In this document: in pieces, positions 5,944 to 13,008 of the stretch
Numbering within the stretch: position 1 is the first letter of the stretch
How the letters are laid out: the number at the start of each line of letters is the position of its first letter
Assembly: GCA_903891505.1 (NCBI GenBank)
Contig: CAITEO010000060.1
Span: 1-38,816, forward strand
From: an uncultured Candidatus Woesearchaeota archaeon
Lineage (GTDB): Archaea; Nanobdellota; Nanobdellia; Woesearchaeales; 21-14-0-10-32-9
DNA length: 38,816 bases
Direction: 5' to 3'
Position numbers and translations under genes: made by a program
Notes under the pieces: model-generated
The model's input: only the letters and a program-made list of their open reading frames with translations
Database searches by the model: none
Told to the model about the DNA's origin: nothing

Positions 5944-7512
5944 TCACCTCAAAATAGATTCTAATCTATGTTCATAAATGCTACTCTGGCCTTTCTTTTC
6001 ATTATAAAGATCTACAAATGCTTGAAAGCTTCCTTCACCCTGTTTTAGAATCTTCGTTATGTCTGCTTCGAAAGTTTTGCTGAAATGATCTAGCACAACA
6101 AGATCAGCAACAAGACGACTTTTCAATGTACCTTCAGCAGGAGTTGTTGTCTGCGTATTCAATGCATTTATGCTATTTGCTATTGTATTTACGTAACCTG
6201 TGAATCCTTGCTCCTGACCAGCATATACTGCTGCCTGCCAAGTTGCTTGTCTAAAACCATACTCCTCTGGAATATTGTGTGCTTTATGTAAGTCAGTGTA
6301 TGCTTTTCTTGCATCATTAACAAGATTAATTAATTTACCATATTCAGAACCTGTTATGATTTTGCTTTCAAGAACAACACCCATACTTACAGCGACATCA
6401 TTAAGATTAACACTCGGTTCATACGAGCCATTCTTTATGCTCTTAATAAATCCGATAAGTCTTGCGAGATTGCCTATTTTTCCAAGATCTCGACGAACAA
6501 AACCATGCTTCAGCAGATTCTGAGCTTCAATTACTTTATTGTAATTGTTGTCTTTTCTTACACCAAAACGAGCAGTTATTCCGCCTTGTTTAATTAACTC
6601 CGCATTATGTTCAAAAGTCTCAATTGGAGCATGACCGACATAGCCAAGAGCTACATCAATAAATTCTCTGGTTTCTCCGTTTAATTCTACTTGCAGAGAT
6701 TCAGAATCAGTAACAACAGGATAAAACTCTCGCCATCCACCAGTTGTGCCTGCTTTTTTATTGAATGAACTCCAAAATCGGTCATAAAGACCATCTTTAA
6801 CTATTTTATCGAGCTGACTTGATGCAGCTTCATCTACTCCATTTGGAAATCTGAATTTTAAGAATCTATTCTCTCCTGCAATATCAAGTTCTGTTGCAGA
6901 TTTATGCTCTGCATCAGGCGGATTCATTGCGGCAATAACCATCAAATTTTTGTATCTCTGTGGACTCGTACTCAGGATAGGAACTCTCAGGAATCCTTTA
7001 TCTCCATTTATGTGAATTTCGCCATCCACAACTTGTAATACTTCCTGACTATCTCCTCTATTAATTTCATCTATAAACAATGCACCGTATTTAGCGCATT
7101 TCTCATGATCTATTCTTGTCTTTGGAACGCCATTCTCCATTACTGTTTTTGAAAAAGGTTCAAGTGCAGAGTTTCCCATAATTCCTGTGCTAAGTCTTAA
7201 TGTGGTGTATCCATCATTGCCAAATACTGAACTGAATAGTGCATCGCTTGTGTATGTTTTTCCTACTCCTGTGACTCCTTCATAAAGAATGTGAAAATCG
7301 TCGAAAAACAGTGATGCTGCATCAATATCTAGAACTGTAATCTCCGTTGTGTTTGGACGAGGAAGTTCTCCTTTTCCATTGAGGAATTTTACATTTATTT
7401 TATCGCTTTCCTCTATTTCCATATAGGGCGTTGGAGATATTGCTCCGCTAAGTGTTTGATATATTGATTCTATGAAATACTTTCTGAGTTCTTTTTGATT
7501 AGTAGTTTTCAT
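5944..7512 (-). CDS. MoxR-type AAA+ ATPase
   Basis: 522 residues from ATG 7512, chosen because GAGAGG lies 6 bases before it; an upstream ATG pair at 7554 has no such site. AAA+ motifs in order: Walker A EGVTGVGKT (about residues 78-86), Walker B LFIDEINRGD, and a sensor-1-like VIAAMNPPD with a later arginine-rich lid. MoxR ATPases act as ATP-driven chaperones with vWA proteins, and the vWA partner is encoded two genes downstream. It is the first gene of the operon MoxR - target 2 - vWA - target 1. The promoter lies in the divergent spacer shared with the reverse transcriptase. The C-terminal 200 residues are helical and less recognisable. ATPase assignment is firm; the role in a conflict system is inferred. 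Confidence 0.93.
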   Translation of the reverse strand: MKTTNQKELRKYFIESIYQTLSGAISPTPYMEIEESDKINVKFLNGKGELPRPNTTEITVLDIDAASLFFDDFHILYEGVTGVGKTYTSDALFSSVFGNDGYTTLRLSTGIMGNSALEPFSKTVMENGVPKTRIDHEKCAKYGALFIDEINRGDSQEVLQVVDGEIHINGDKGFLRVPILSTSPQRYKNLMVIAAMNPPDAEHKSATELDIAGENRFLKFRFPNGVDEAASSQLDKIVKDGLYDRFWSSFNKKAGTTGGWREFYPVVTDSESLQVELNGETREFIDVALGYVGHAPIETFEHNAELIKQGGITARFGVRKDNNYNKVIEAQNLLKHGFVRRDLGKIGNLARLIGFIKSIKNGSYEPSVNLNDVAVSMGVVLESKIITGSEYGKLINLVNDARKAYTDLHKAHNIPEEYGFRQATWQAAVYAGQEQGFTGYVNTIANSINALNTQTTTPAEGTLKSRLVADLVVLDHFSKTFEADITKILKQGEGSFQAFVDLYNEKKGQSSIYEHRLESILR

Positions 7513-7591
7513 TTTCATCCTCTCTTTTTCTAATGATGTACAAGAGCACATCACTCTATTTTTATCTCTTATCCAGTAGTGAGGAGTTCTA

Positions 7592-7630
7592 CTATTTAAA
7601 TCTTTCGTTATTTAACCACTTCTTAGTAAC
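7592..7630 (-). promoter_or_regulatory. Promoter/operator of the MoxR-target-vWA operon
   Basis: On the minus strand: GTTACTA (7630-7624), 14 bases, AACGAAAGATTT (7609-7598), running into TATA-like GATTTAAATAG (7602-7592). The same two blocks with the same 14-base gap precede the integrase operon (12633-12670). AACGAAA also recurs inverted at 7628-7634. The spacer also carries the reverse transcriptase promoter (TATTAATTAAAC near 7650). Confidence 0.6.
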
Positions 7631-7688
7631 GAAATTGCTGTTTGGTGATGAAATATTAATTAAACAGTAGGACAAAATCTCTTCAACC

Positions 7689-9368
7689 ATGAGTCAAAAA
7701 CAGGCAGAAATAACAACATTTGATCAAATCTGCACCTATGACAACATCAGACTTGCCTATGAACGAGCAAGAAAAAGAAAAACTAAAAAAACATATGTAA
7801 TAGAATTTGAACAAAATTTAGATCAAAATATTCGCGAGTTACAAAAAGAACTTATAACAGAAACATATTTTCCAAAACCACTCAAAATATTCATAATCCG
7901 CGAGCCCAAAACTAGAAAGATTAGCAAATCAGAATTTAGAGATAGAGTGATTCATCATGCAATATGCAACATCATAGAGGAAAAATTTGACAAAGCATTT
8001 ATTCATGATAGTTATGCCAATAGAATAGGTAAAGGAACATTAAAAGCAATTAAACGCTTCGATGAGTTCAAAAGAAAAGTTTCAAAAAACAATACAATAG
8101 ATTGTTATTTTCTTAAAGCAGACATAAAACATTATTTCGAAACAGTCAATCACAATATTTTAATAAAAATACTTGAGGATAAAATCAAGGATGAAAAAAC
8201 AATACGCTTGATAAAAATAATTCTTTCTAATCATAAATCTGAGCATGAAGGTAAAGGGATGCCACTTGGAAATCTAACAAGTCAGTTCTTCGCTAATGTT
8301 TATCTAGATAAATTAGATCAATATGTTAAGCACGAACTTAAAATCAAATATTATATTAGATATGTAGATGATTTTATAATTTTAGATCATTCCATAGACA
8401 TTCTCCAAGAATACAAACGAAAAATAAATCATTTTCTTAATGAAGAACTCAAGCTTGAACTTCATCCCGACAAATCGAAAATCTTGCCAATAGAAAGAGG
8501 AGCAAATTTTCTCGGATTCAGAATATTTAATCATCACAGACTAATAAGAAGAAAAAATCTCAAAAAGTTCCAGAGAAAATACAGCAAAATTAAGACGGCA
8601 CATAAAAAAGGTTTAGTATCGAGAGAGAAAATTATAGAGAAGTTCGAAGGCTGGTTAACCTACATAAATCATGCAGACACATATAAATATAGAAGACATT
8701 TAGCGAGAAACTTGAATCAAGATTTTCCACTTGAATGTGAAATAAAACTTGCGAACATAAAAAAACACGAAAATGAAATAAAAAGAACAGATACATTAAA
8801 CTTTCAATATTCTCCACAAAAAACGTTGCGATTATTTAACAATAAACTCACAATCAAACAAATAGCAGAAAAAAGAAGAATAAAAGAATCAACGGTCTAC
8901 GAACACTTGACTAAACTCATCGAATACAACCAATACTCAGTTTGGAAGGTTCTTCAAAAAGAAAAAATCATCAAAATAAGCAGACAAATAATCACGGAAA
9001 ACGACTCGCTAAAAGAAATCAAACAAAGAATAAATGATAATAATCTAACATATAACGAGATAAATTTGGTTTTGGCAAGTATCAAGGCGAGAAACAAAAA
9101 GAAAAATATACTGTTCCACATTAAATGGTATAAAAATAATTATTGCAGAAGAAAATGTTTCTTCGACCAAAAACAAATGCTTGCTTGCGAAGCAAAATTT
9201 AACCAACTAATAAGCAACAACCCTCAACTAAACATAACAAGAAAAGAATTTCTAGACCTATTCAATCACCATATCAAAATATGCACATTGTCAGACAAGA
9301 AAAAAGAAGAATATGTACCTTGGGCTGAATTCAAAGTCAGACTCGCACTAAACAAAAAAACGCGATAA
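7689..9368 (+). CDS. DGR reverse transcriptase with C-terminal HTH extension
   Basis: 559 residues. The RT core spans about 15-335, with catalytic YVDD at 225-228, an aspartate in LKADIKHYF, and LGNLTSQ (193-199), which matches the DGR-type (I/V/L)GxxxSQ replacing QGxxxSP of other retroelements. It copies the template RNA into cDNA with misincorporation at adenines, giving the VR pattern seen here. Residues about 375-465 match the RecQ-type C-terminal helix-turn-helix (HTH_40-like: KLTIKQIAEKRRIKESTVYEHL, then a T-Y-N-E-I-N-L-V-L-A segment). A further basic tail holds CRRKC (486-490). Usual DGR RTs end soon after the thumb, so the extension is unusual. It is on the opposite strand to its targets, leaves from the shared spacer, and no Avd-type gene is beside it. 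Confidence 0.93.
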   Translation: MSQKQAEITTFDQICTYDNIRLAYERARKRKTKKTYVIEFEQNLDQNIRELQKELITETYFPKPLKIFIIREPKTRKISKSEFRDRVIHHAICNIIEEKFDKAFIHDSYANRIGKGTLKAIKRFDEFKRKVSKNNTIDCYFLKADIKHYFETVNHNILIKILEDKIKDEKTIRLIKIILSNHKSEHEGKGMPLGNLTSQFFANVYLDKLDQYVKHELKIKYYIRYVDDFIILDHSIDILQEYKRKINHFLNEELKLELHPDKSKILPIERGANFLGFRIFNHHRLIRRKNLKKFQRKYSKIKTAHKKGLVSREKIIEKFEGWLTYINHADTYKYRRHLARNLNQDFPLECEIKLANIKKHENEIKRTDTLNFQYSPQKTLRLFNNKLTIKQIAEKRRIKESTVYEHLTKLIEYNQYSVWKVLQKEKIIKISRQIITENDSLKEIKQRINDNNLTYNEINLVLASIKARNKKKNILFHIKWYKNNYCRRKCFFDQKQMLACEAKFNQLISNNPQLNITRKEFLDLFNHHIKICTLSDKKKEEYVPWAEFKVRLALNKKTR

Positions 9369-9445
9369 TCCTTAAGTGTATTACAAACTCCGAGTCGATT
9401 ATATTAATCTTGGGAGCCTTCGCAATAGTACGGAGGCGATACACA

Positions 9446-10006
9446 ATGGTATTTGAATACAAAAGAGAACCCTTAGAAGAAAACGAAATACTAGCCCTAC
9501 GAAAAGCATGCACCACATTCGAGGAAGAACTCATCATAAACGTTCTTCTCGAGACGGGTATGAGAGTCTCGGAATTCGCCAAACTTAGCGACGAAGAGAT
9601 CAGCTGGCAACGAAACTGCATAACCACCATCGGCAAAGGAAACAAAAGACGAGTAATCCCTCTAAGCAAAACCGCACGATTCTATCTAACAGAGTATTTT
9701 AAGGACAACCACAAAATCCATCTAAGCCCTAGAATTATTCAGATGCGTTTAAAGTTTGTTGCTGATAGAGCTCGCATAAAAAAGCCCGTAACACCCCACG
9801 TTTTAAGGCATACTTTCGCTGTATGTTACTTGCATCGTGGTGGAAATGTAAGGGCGTTGCAAGGTATTCTTGGCCACAGTAGCCTCATAACAACCGACGT
9901 TTACCTAAACTACTCAGGTCAGAGAGTTATTGAGGATTTCCAGAAAATATGGGAACAAAAACCAGAACCAAAGCGCGATAACAGCTTGTTAAACTATCTA
10001 GGGTAA
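9446..10006 (+). CDS. Short tyrosine recombinase (catalytic domain only)
   Basis: 186 residues from ATG 9446 (GGAGG 9 bases upstream). Catalytic residues are present: Arg in ETGMRVSE, Lys in GKGNKRRV, HVLRHTF (H-x-x-R), LGHSS and the Tyr in TTDVYLNY. It lacks the N-terminal SAM-like core-binding domain of XerA-type archaeal recombinases, so the family's usual length (about 280) is cut by a third. The ribosome site and intact frame argue for a real short gene rather than decay. It lies 77 bases after the RT gene and 3 bases before the membrane protein gene. It may do a different recombination job from the integrase at 11382, or assist it. Confidence 0.85.
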   Translation: MVFEYKREPLEENEILALRKACTTFEEELIINVLLETGMRVSEFAKLSDEEISWQRNCITTIGKGNKRRVIPLSKTARFYLTEYFKDNHKIHLSPRIIQMRLKFVADRARIKKPVTPHVLRHTFAVCYLHRGGNVRALQGILGHSSLITTDVYLNYSGQRVIEDFQKIWEQKPEPKRDNSLLNYLG

Positions 10007-10009
10007 AGA

Positions 10010-11236
10010 ATGGCTGAATCAAAGAAAGAAAACAATCCAATGTTTTTCTTCGTCATAATAATCTTAGCTTTGGGGCTTGTTGCATACAAATGGTACGACT
10101 CAACAAATAAAACCGAGCTGTACCACAACATAATTATTATCGGCCTGATAATTTTAGGAGGGGCTCTAGTGCTGGGAGCAATAGTTCTTTTAATTAGAGG
10201 GTACGTGTTAAAGGAGGAAACATCTAAGAAAGTAGCAAAAATACTCATCATCATTATATGTACCATAATAATAGGAAGTTTCATCTATCGAACGTTGTTC
10301 TTGAAAATAATTTTTGATTACACGTACATTTTTCATGGCCTGCTATCGTTAGCGATATTTTTGTTTTACAACTACAGAATTCATTTCAAAATATTCAAGA
10401 AAATAACTAAGAAAAGAGCTGAACAGGAAAGAGAAAGACTAGAAATAGAAGAAATACAAAAACTACTACGACTAGATCTGGATAGACTGGATGTAAATGA
10501 ATTGAATAATTTGCAGGACAAATTAAAAGTTAAAATAGCATCAGGCCGCATAAAAGAATACAACAAAGAAATATGGCATAAATTAGTATTAATACCAAAA
10601 ATTATTGAAATCAAAGAACAAGAAAACGAACTACGCCACATTCTCAAGAGAAAAGATGATGCGTTAGATAATTTAAGAAGAATTCAAGACAAGAAACACG
10701 AAGAAGAAGTAGATGAAGAACAAAAAGAAATTGAAGTATTAGACAAATTAGAAGATGAAGGAAACGTCATAAAAAAAGAAGATCTGTCAGAAGAAGAAAA
10801 AGAACTTCTCCTAGAAAACGATTACAAACAAGTCAACGAATACTGCGTTTACGAACAAAAAGTCATAACAGTTCTAGTTAAACAAATCTTGAATCACTCA
10901 CCAACACACACGTTCTTGGTATGGTCTATTATGAGATTAATCACTGATTTCGGAGTCAAAAACCTCCAGACACATGACACACGAGAAGCAGACATCACGT
11001 TCAAATACAAACATCAATGCTACGCTATCGAGATAGAAACAGGCAGTTTACTAACAAGAAAAAAACAACTAGAAGATAAAGTCAAATATCTCAACAGACG
11101 TTACCCTAAACGCTGGTTTTTTGTAGTTTCAAACAAAAATCTGCAACCAAAGTACAGAAAATACGGAGTCGCCACCCAGAGAGTAGGAGTGGAGAAATTC
11201 TTGAAAAAGATGCTGAAAATACGCACCCAGAACTAG
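10010..11236 (+). CDS. Membrane protein with coiled coil and nuclease-like C-terminus
   Basis: 408 residues. Four hydrophobic helices (about 10-28, 41-62, 75-96, 100-120) are followed by a long charged coiled-coil region (about 135-270, rich in Glu, Lys and Arg). The C-terminal domain (about 285-400) holds Asp and Glu residues spaced as in PD-(D/E)XK nucleases: EADITF, then YAIEIETG, then a lysine helix, with a buried FFVVSN strand. Nuclease fold is inferred from this pattern. The start is 3 bases after the recombinase stop, so the two are co-transcribed. A membrane-anchored nuclease could act on incoming DNA or in element transfer; neither is shown. Confidence 0.75.
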   Translation: MAESKKENNPMFFFVIIILALGLVAYKWYDSTNKTELYHNIIIIGLIILGGALVLGAIVLLIRGYVLKEETSKKVAKILIIIICTIIIGSFIYRTLFLKIIFDYTYIFHGLLSLAIFLFYNYRIHFKIFKKITKKRAEQERERLEIEEIQKLLRLDLDRLDVNELNNLQDKLKVKIASGRIKEYNKEIWHKLVLIPKIIEIKEQENELRHILKRKDDALDNLRRIQDKKHEEEVDEEQKEIEVLDKLEDEGNVIKKEDLSEEEKELLLENDYKQVNEYCVYEQKVITVLVKQILNHSPTHTFLVWSIMRLITDFGVKNLQTHDTREADITFKYKHQCYAIEIETGSLLTRKKQLEDKVKYLNRRYPKRWFFVVSNKNLQPKYRKYGVATQRVGVEKFLKKMLKIRTQN

Positions 11237-11244
11237 GTGGGTGC
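11223..11244 (+). terminator. Hairpin at end of the recombinase/membrane protein operon
   Basis: GCACCCA (11223-11229) and TGGGTGC (11238-11244) form a 7-bp stem across the stop codon, with a short T run after it. A possible terminator. Confidence 0.4.
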
Positions 11245-11314
11245 ACACCCAGTTTTGTCGACAATACACATCTTGAAAAGTGGCACTGAAATGCCTCGAT
11301 GTATATATACATAT

Positions 11315-11335
11315 ACCCCCTGCCCCGCAGGGGGT
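11315..11335. terminator. GC-rich hairpin between convergent genes
   Basis: ACCCCCTGC-CCC-GCAGGGGGT, a perfect 9-bp stem in the AT-rich spacer between the convergent genes ending at 11236 and 11382. It probably ends transcription or blocks read-through from both sides. Confidence 0.5.
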
Positions 11336-11381
11336 GCTTATTACTACTAGCTGTTGCTTATGCTGAAGCATTCCATGTTAT

Positions 11382-12164
11382 TCAAAATAGATTTTGGTTC
11401 TTGCTTAACTCAGTTATTATATTCATTTTTTCTAATAATTCATCATGACTTATATCTCCACTTGCAAATCTTAACTTTAAAACTTCTATTGGATCTGATA
11501 ACTGCGCTGTAGCCAAATTAGCGCTTCTTACGTTGGTATCTTTTTTTCCAACGAATGCTTTCTCTATTTTTTGTTGCAAGTCTTTTTGGCTTACGTATGC
11601 GTAGATTTGTGTTGTGTAGATATCGCTGTGTCCTAGGCTTCGCTGGATGTAATACAAATCAACACCACGTTCCAACAAATAGGTTGCATAAGTATGTCGT
11701 AGCGTGTGAAAGCTATACAAGTGTCTTTGTTGTTCATTCTTAGTTTTCTTCCAATCCAATAACAATCCTGCTTTTTCAAGATACGCTCTGAATTTCAACG
11801 AGATATAATTTGGACTCACGCCATCACTTGCTGTTGTAGGGATGAAGAACTCTGATTCTGAGACTCGAAACCATTTCTCAATTAATGGTTTGAGGCTTGA
11901 TGGCAACATCACATATCTGTCCTTGCAACCTTTGCCCTGAACAATTTTAATCTTGCAATCAACCAAGTCGACATCTTGTCTTTTGAGCTGACAAACTTCG
12001 CTAATACGCAGACCACAAAACAAAGCCAGCAAGCACGCCAAGAAAATATCAGTCTCATCAATTACTGTGAATAACTCGATTAATTGCTTTTTGTTAAAAA
12101 CATTTGGCAAACTTCGGTTCTTGCCCTCATTTTGGTTTTTTCCTCTACGATTTGAGTGTTTCAT
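11382..12164 (-). CDS. Tyrosine recombinase (element integrase)
   Basis: 260 residues from ATG 12164, with GAGAGG 9 bases upstream and the previous gene's stop 2 bases away. Catalytic set: Arg in CGLRISEVC, Lys in GKGCKDRY, HTLRHTYA (H-x-x-R), LGHSD and Tyr in IYAYVS. The C-terminus ends in a SHOCT-like short domain (about 225-255: IEVLKLRFASGDISHDELLEK). The N-terminal part before the catalytic domain is only a basic stretch of about 20 residues; the gene upstream may supply the missing DNA-binding portion. It lies 570 bases from the right attachment site, the normal place for the enzyme that inserted the element into the tRNA gene. Confidence 0.9.
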   Translation of the reverse strand: MKHSNRRGKNQNEGKNRSLPNVFNKKQLIELFTVIDETDIFLACLLALFCGLRISEVCQLKRQDVDLVDCKIKIVQGKGCKDRYVMLPSSLKPLIEKWFRVSESEFFIPTTASDGVSPNYISLKFRAYLEKAGLLLDWKKTKNEQQRHLYSFHTLRHTYATYLLERGVDLYYIQRSLGHSDIYTTQIYAYVSQKDLQQKIEKAFVGKKDTNVRSANLATAQLSDPIEVLKLRFASGDISHDELLEKMNIITELSKNQNLF

Positions 12165-12166
12165 TT

Positions 12167-12559
12167 TTACATTCCTCTCACTAATTGCATGCCTTGTAAT
12201 TTTATGCTTATGCACGCATGGCTGTTGGTTTCGTGTCGGCTTTTGAAGTGCGTATTTAACGCGGTTTTTTGGCTAATTGTGCCCTCTTTGAGTTGAAATC
12301 GTAGTGTTTCAGGTACTCTCTCAAGAAGGCACCACCTGTAAACTTTGTACGGATTGTGTCCGTTCTCAATTAAGAAATTGTATAATTCTCTATCTTTGCC
12401 TAGAAGAATTGATTTCTTTTTGTTGTAATGATATTGTGCAAGCATTCCTATTTTTTGGTGGAAATTGCGAAAATATTCCTCACCAAAACGAACACTCACT
12501 TCTTTCTTTATAGACTCATAATCAATGAGCCAAGTCTTCCGAACAATTTTATCTTTCAC
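12167..12559 (-). CDS. HTH-type partner protein of the integrase
   Basis: 130 residues, GTG start at 12559 with AGGTGGTG upstream. The predicted helical middle (NFLIENGHNPYKVYRWCLLERVPE and following) looks like the N-terminal DNA-binding portion found in archaeal integrases, here as a separate protein. The stop (TAA, 12167) is 2 bases before the integrase ATG and its last codons contain the integrase ribosome site, so the two are translationally coupled. Together they may rebuild a full-length split recombinase. Other option: an excisionase or regulator. The start region can fold so that the GTG is paired (see 12554-12587). Confidence 0.75.
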   Translation of the reverse strand: MKDKIVRKTWLIDYESIKKEVSVRFGEEYFRNFHQKIGMLAQYHYNKKKSILLGKDRELYNFLIENGHNPYKVYRWCLLERVPETLRFQLKEGTISQKTALNTHFKSRHETNSHACISIKLQGMQLVRGM

Positions 12560-12587
12560 GAAACACCACCTCTAGTCATTTGTGAAA
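12554..12587 (-). promoter_or_regulatory. Inverted repeat around integrase-operon start codon
   Basis: TTTCAC (12587-12582) and GTGAAA (12559-12554) on the minus strand pair across the leader, putting the GTG start in the stem and the AGGTGG ribosome site in the loop. A possible translational control of integrase synthesis. Confidence 0.4.
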
Positions 12588-12632
12588 TGCCGAGATTCAG
12601 CCACGACAAGCCCCGACGTCAAGATTTCGCAG

Positions 12633-12670
12633 AATATAAATCTTTCGTTTCTTTACTACTATCTAGTAAC
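12633..12670 (-). promoter_or_regulatory. Promoter/operator of the integrase operon
   Basis: Minus strand: GTTACTA (12670-12664), 14 bases, AACGAAAGATTT (12649-12638), TATA-like GATTTATATT (12642-12633). Same blocks and spacing as the MoxR operon promoter (7592-7630). Confidence 0.6.
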
Positions 12671-12734
12671 TATGTTGGCTTTTCATGTTATTTTCTGTTT
12701 TTTTCTCGTCGGAATAAAACTATTAATAGACGGG

Positions 12735-12752
12735 GAATCTCCGCAGGCTCAT
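12735..12752 (+). repeat. attR: duplicated tRNA 3' end
   Basis: Exact 18-base copy of 1121-1138; the upstream bases (AGACGGG) do not continue a tRNA. A shorter 12-base match (TCCGCAGGCTCA) lies at 12844-12855. Confidence 0.8.
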
Positions 12753-12766
12753 AACATTCTTGATTA

Positions 12767-12850
12767 TGCGGACGCCGAACGCTAGTGAGAACGTCCGCAG
12801 AAATAACACATGAGACTGCGGACCGAGAGCGCGAGCGACCCTGTCCGCAG
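12767..12850 (+). ncRNA. Candidate structured RNA: two tandem 8-bp hairpins
   Basis: TGCGGACG (12767-12774) pairs with CGTCCGCA (12792-12799), and CTGCGGAC (12816-12823) with GTCCGCAG (12843-12850). The second loop holds GAGAGC-GCG-AGCGACCCTGTC (12825-12845), which matches 18 of 21 bases at 22556-22576. The rest of the 12753-13008 spacer holds a palindrome TGCCCTA-C-TAGGGCA (12874-12888) and the TatD promoter (TTTTAAATA near 12950). The strand is uncertain. Confidence 0.4.
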
Positions 12851-13008
12851 GCTCAGACCAGTACGCCCGTCTATGCCCTACTAGGGCAGGACGTTCGCGT
12901 GCTCAGTCCTGCTCCGTAATCCCTTATCAGCATTTCTAAAACAAACTAATTTTAAATAGAAAAGAAACATTATAATAATAAGCAAAGAATCCGTATCTGT
13001 TGAAGAAA

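Larger units (their letters stand above)
1121..12752. mobile_element. Integrated element carrying a DGR and MoxR-vWA system
   Basis: The element is bounded by an 18-bp direct repeat, GAATCTCCGCAGGCTCAT: once as the 3' end of the intact tRNA gene (1121-1138) and once at 12735-12752. This is the classic footprint of tyrosine-recombinase integration into a tRNA 3' end. The recombinase operon (11382-12559) lies beside the right border. Cargo: a small unknown gene, template RNA, two diversified target genes, vWA-peptidase, MoxR ATPase, reverse transcriptase, a second recombinase and a membrane protein. No replication or capsid gene is recognised, so it may be an integrative element or a satellite moved by other elements. 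Confidence 0.8.

Noticed and set aside
12582..12785. Plus-strand frames across the right element border
   Set aside because: They overlap the promoter and attachment repeat, with no coding signal.
12844..12855. Second copy of the tRNA end (12 bases) as a rival right border
   Set aside because: Shorter than the 18-base copy at 12735-12752, and the match is partly forced by the hairpin arm GTCCGCAG. An older integration cannot be excluded.
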